Assembly (NCBI GenBank): GCA_002359085.1
Contig: DEQB01000045.1
Location: 2,533-26,678, forward strand
Direction: 5' to 3'
From: Erysipelothrix sp. UBA3377
GTDB taxonomy: Bacteria > Bacillota_I > Bacilli_A > Erysipelotrichales > Erysipelotrichaceae
Length of the DNA: 24,146 nt
A program made the position numbers and the translations under genes. This document shows, in pieces, positions 23,290-24,146 of the stretch. A model generated the notes under the pieces. The model saw nothing but the letters and a program-made list of their open reading frames with translations, had not been told where the DNA came from and searched no databases. Position 1 is the stretch's first letter, and each line of letters opens with the position of its first letter.

Positions 23290-24146
23290 ATGGATACACA
23301 TGTAATTAAAATGTCACTGGATGAAATAAAGAAACTTAAGCAACGATACAATCGTTGTGATTTTCGTTATGATATTCCACATACACATTTTCAAATCAAA
23401 GGATCTGACTTTACCATCACCGTATATAAGAGCGGAAAAGTCGTTTACCAAGCCGATGATTTATCACTTCACATCCGTGATATGAAACCCAAAGGAACTG
23501 AAATCATTGAAAATACAAAACATATGAGCGGTAGTGACGAAGTTGGAACGGGAGATTATTTTGGCCCCATCACCGTATGCGCTGTTATCTTAGAACCTGA
23601 AGATTACGAAAAGATACCCGTATCTAAAATTATGGATACCAAGATGATGAAAGATGAAATTATTGTTGAAATTGCGCCTATTTTAATAGAAAATCTTAAG
23701 CACAGTCTTTTGGTTTTGCAAAACTCAAAGTACAACGAAGTACAACAAACCAACAATGTCAATGCGATCAAAGCGAAGCTTCACAATCAAGCTTTCTTAC
23801 ATTTAGAAAATAAGTATGAAATGCCAAAACTGAATGTGATTGATCAATTCACGCCTGAAAGAAATTATTATCAGTATTTAAAAAATGAAACCAAGGTCTT
23901 TAGAGATTTAACGTTTGTGACCAAAGCTGAGAATAAATACTTGGCCGTTGCGTGTGGTGCAATCATTGCGCGTTATGCTTTTCTAAAAACACTGGACCAA
24001 ATGGGAGAAAAATATGATTTTATTTTTCCTAAGGGTGCAGGTCCTCATGTCGATGAAAAAGCCCGCGAATTTGTAGCAATTCACGGACCTGAGATGTTGT
24101 TAAATGTTTCAAAATATCATTTTAAAAATACACAAAGGATTTTAGA
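23290..24146 (+). CDS. rnhC: Ribonuclease HIII (3' end cut off by the window)
   Basis: 285 codons to the window end with no stop, so probably only the last few residues are missing. The protein begins MDTHVIKMSLDEIKKL. An N-terminal TBP-like substrate-binding domain (about 1-70) is followed by the RNase H fold with GSDEVGTGDYFGP (81-93), which provides the catalytic Asp83 and Glu84. Further acidic candidates are the Asp in VIDQF and in GPHVDEKA. It cuts the RNA strand of RNA-DNA hybrids, removing R-loops and primers. The first ATG (23290-23292) is used although the ribosome binding site is weak; a second ATG at codon 8 has none. It is divergent from cvpA-mutS2, a common Firmicute association. 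Confidence 0.95.
   Translation, partial: MDTHVIKMSLDEIKKLKQRYNRCDFRYDIPHTHFQIKGSDFTITVYKSGKVVYQADDLSLHIRDMKPKGTEIIENTKHMSGSDEVGTGDYFGPITVCAVILEPEDYEKIPVSKIMDTKMMKDEIIVEIAPILIENLKHSLLVLQNSKYNEVQQTNNVNAIKAKLHNQAFLHLENKYEMPKLNVIDQFTPERNYYQYLKNETKVFRDLTFVTKAENKYLAVACGAIIARYAFLKTLDQMGEKYDFIFPKGAGPHVDEKAREFVAIHGPEMLLNVSKYHFKNTQRIL

Noticed and set aside
1..24146. CRISPR array, insertion sequence, prophage or replication origin
   Set aside because: No regularly spaced repeats, transposase or integrase genes, terminal inverted repeats or DnaA-box clusters were noticed; gene content is chromosomal.

Overview
The window comes from a low-GC Firmicute. Gene content (T-box valS, HrcA/CIRCE control of a chaperone gene, CcpA-type cre sites, a mannitol PTS with a PRD regulator, RNase HIII, MutS2) fits Bacillota. 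The lineage is probably close to Erysipelotrichia; that placement is inference from overall resemblance, not a search. No insertion sequence, phage gene, CRISPR array or replication origin is visible. Almost every gene is on the minus strand; only the last, rnhC, is on the plus strand.

Reading down the minus strand from the right end: the divergent rnhC/cvpA intergenic region starts a tightly packed block, cvpA-mutS2-uvrC-murI-yfcE-like-sugar transferase (23212 to 15969). Most of these genes overlap, so this is one operon mixing DNA repair, recombination control, a peptidoglycan precursor enzyme and a lipid-linked sugar transferase. Next are tRNA-Arg(TCT) with its own promoter and terminator, and a small helical protein of unknown function. 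Then comes tig-lon-ysxC (14994 to 10756), a protein quality-control and ribosome-assembly block. The tig promoter has its -35 box embedded in a CIRCE operator.

Next are two small genes, one for a predicted helical protein and one for a GlsB/YeaQ-type membrane protein. They are followed by a valine T-box riboswitch (specifier GUC) whose leader controls a GNAT acetyltransferase translationally coupled to valS. The longest gene-free stretch (9799-10133) is filled by this T-box, its promoter, and the terminator of the gene pair before it.

The left quarter is a sugar-alcohol catabolic cluster: mannitol-type PTS IICB (mtlA), a TTG-initiated MtlR-type activator, a free-standing mannitol IIA (mtlF), a PfkB-family 1-phosphofructokinase (fruK) and a SorE-like zinc dehydrogenase. 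No mtlD-type mannitol-1-phosphate 5-dehydrogenase is present. The most coherent reading is that mannitol-1-phosphate is oxidised at C2 to fructose-1-phosphate, which FruK then phosphorylates to fructose-1,6-bisphosphate. This route differs from the textbook one through fructose-6-phosphate. Two similar palindromes lie about 52-53 bp upstream of the -10 boxes of mtlA and mtlR and are candidate MtlR operators. The cre sites at mtlA and at ppdK (the partial first gene) suggest shared carbon-catabolite control.

Other points to follow up are a UvrC with no cysteines in the region that normally binds a 4Fe-4S cluster, and a MutS2 whose Smr domain lacks the usual LDLRG motif.
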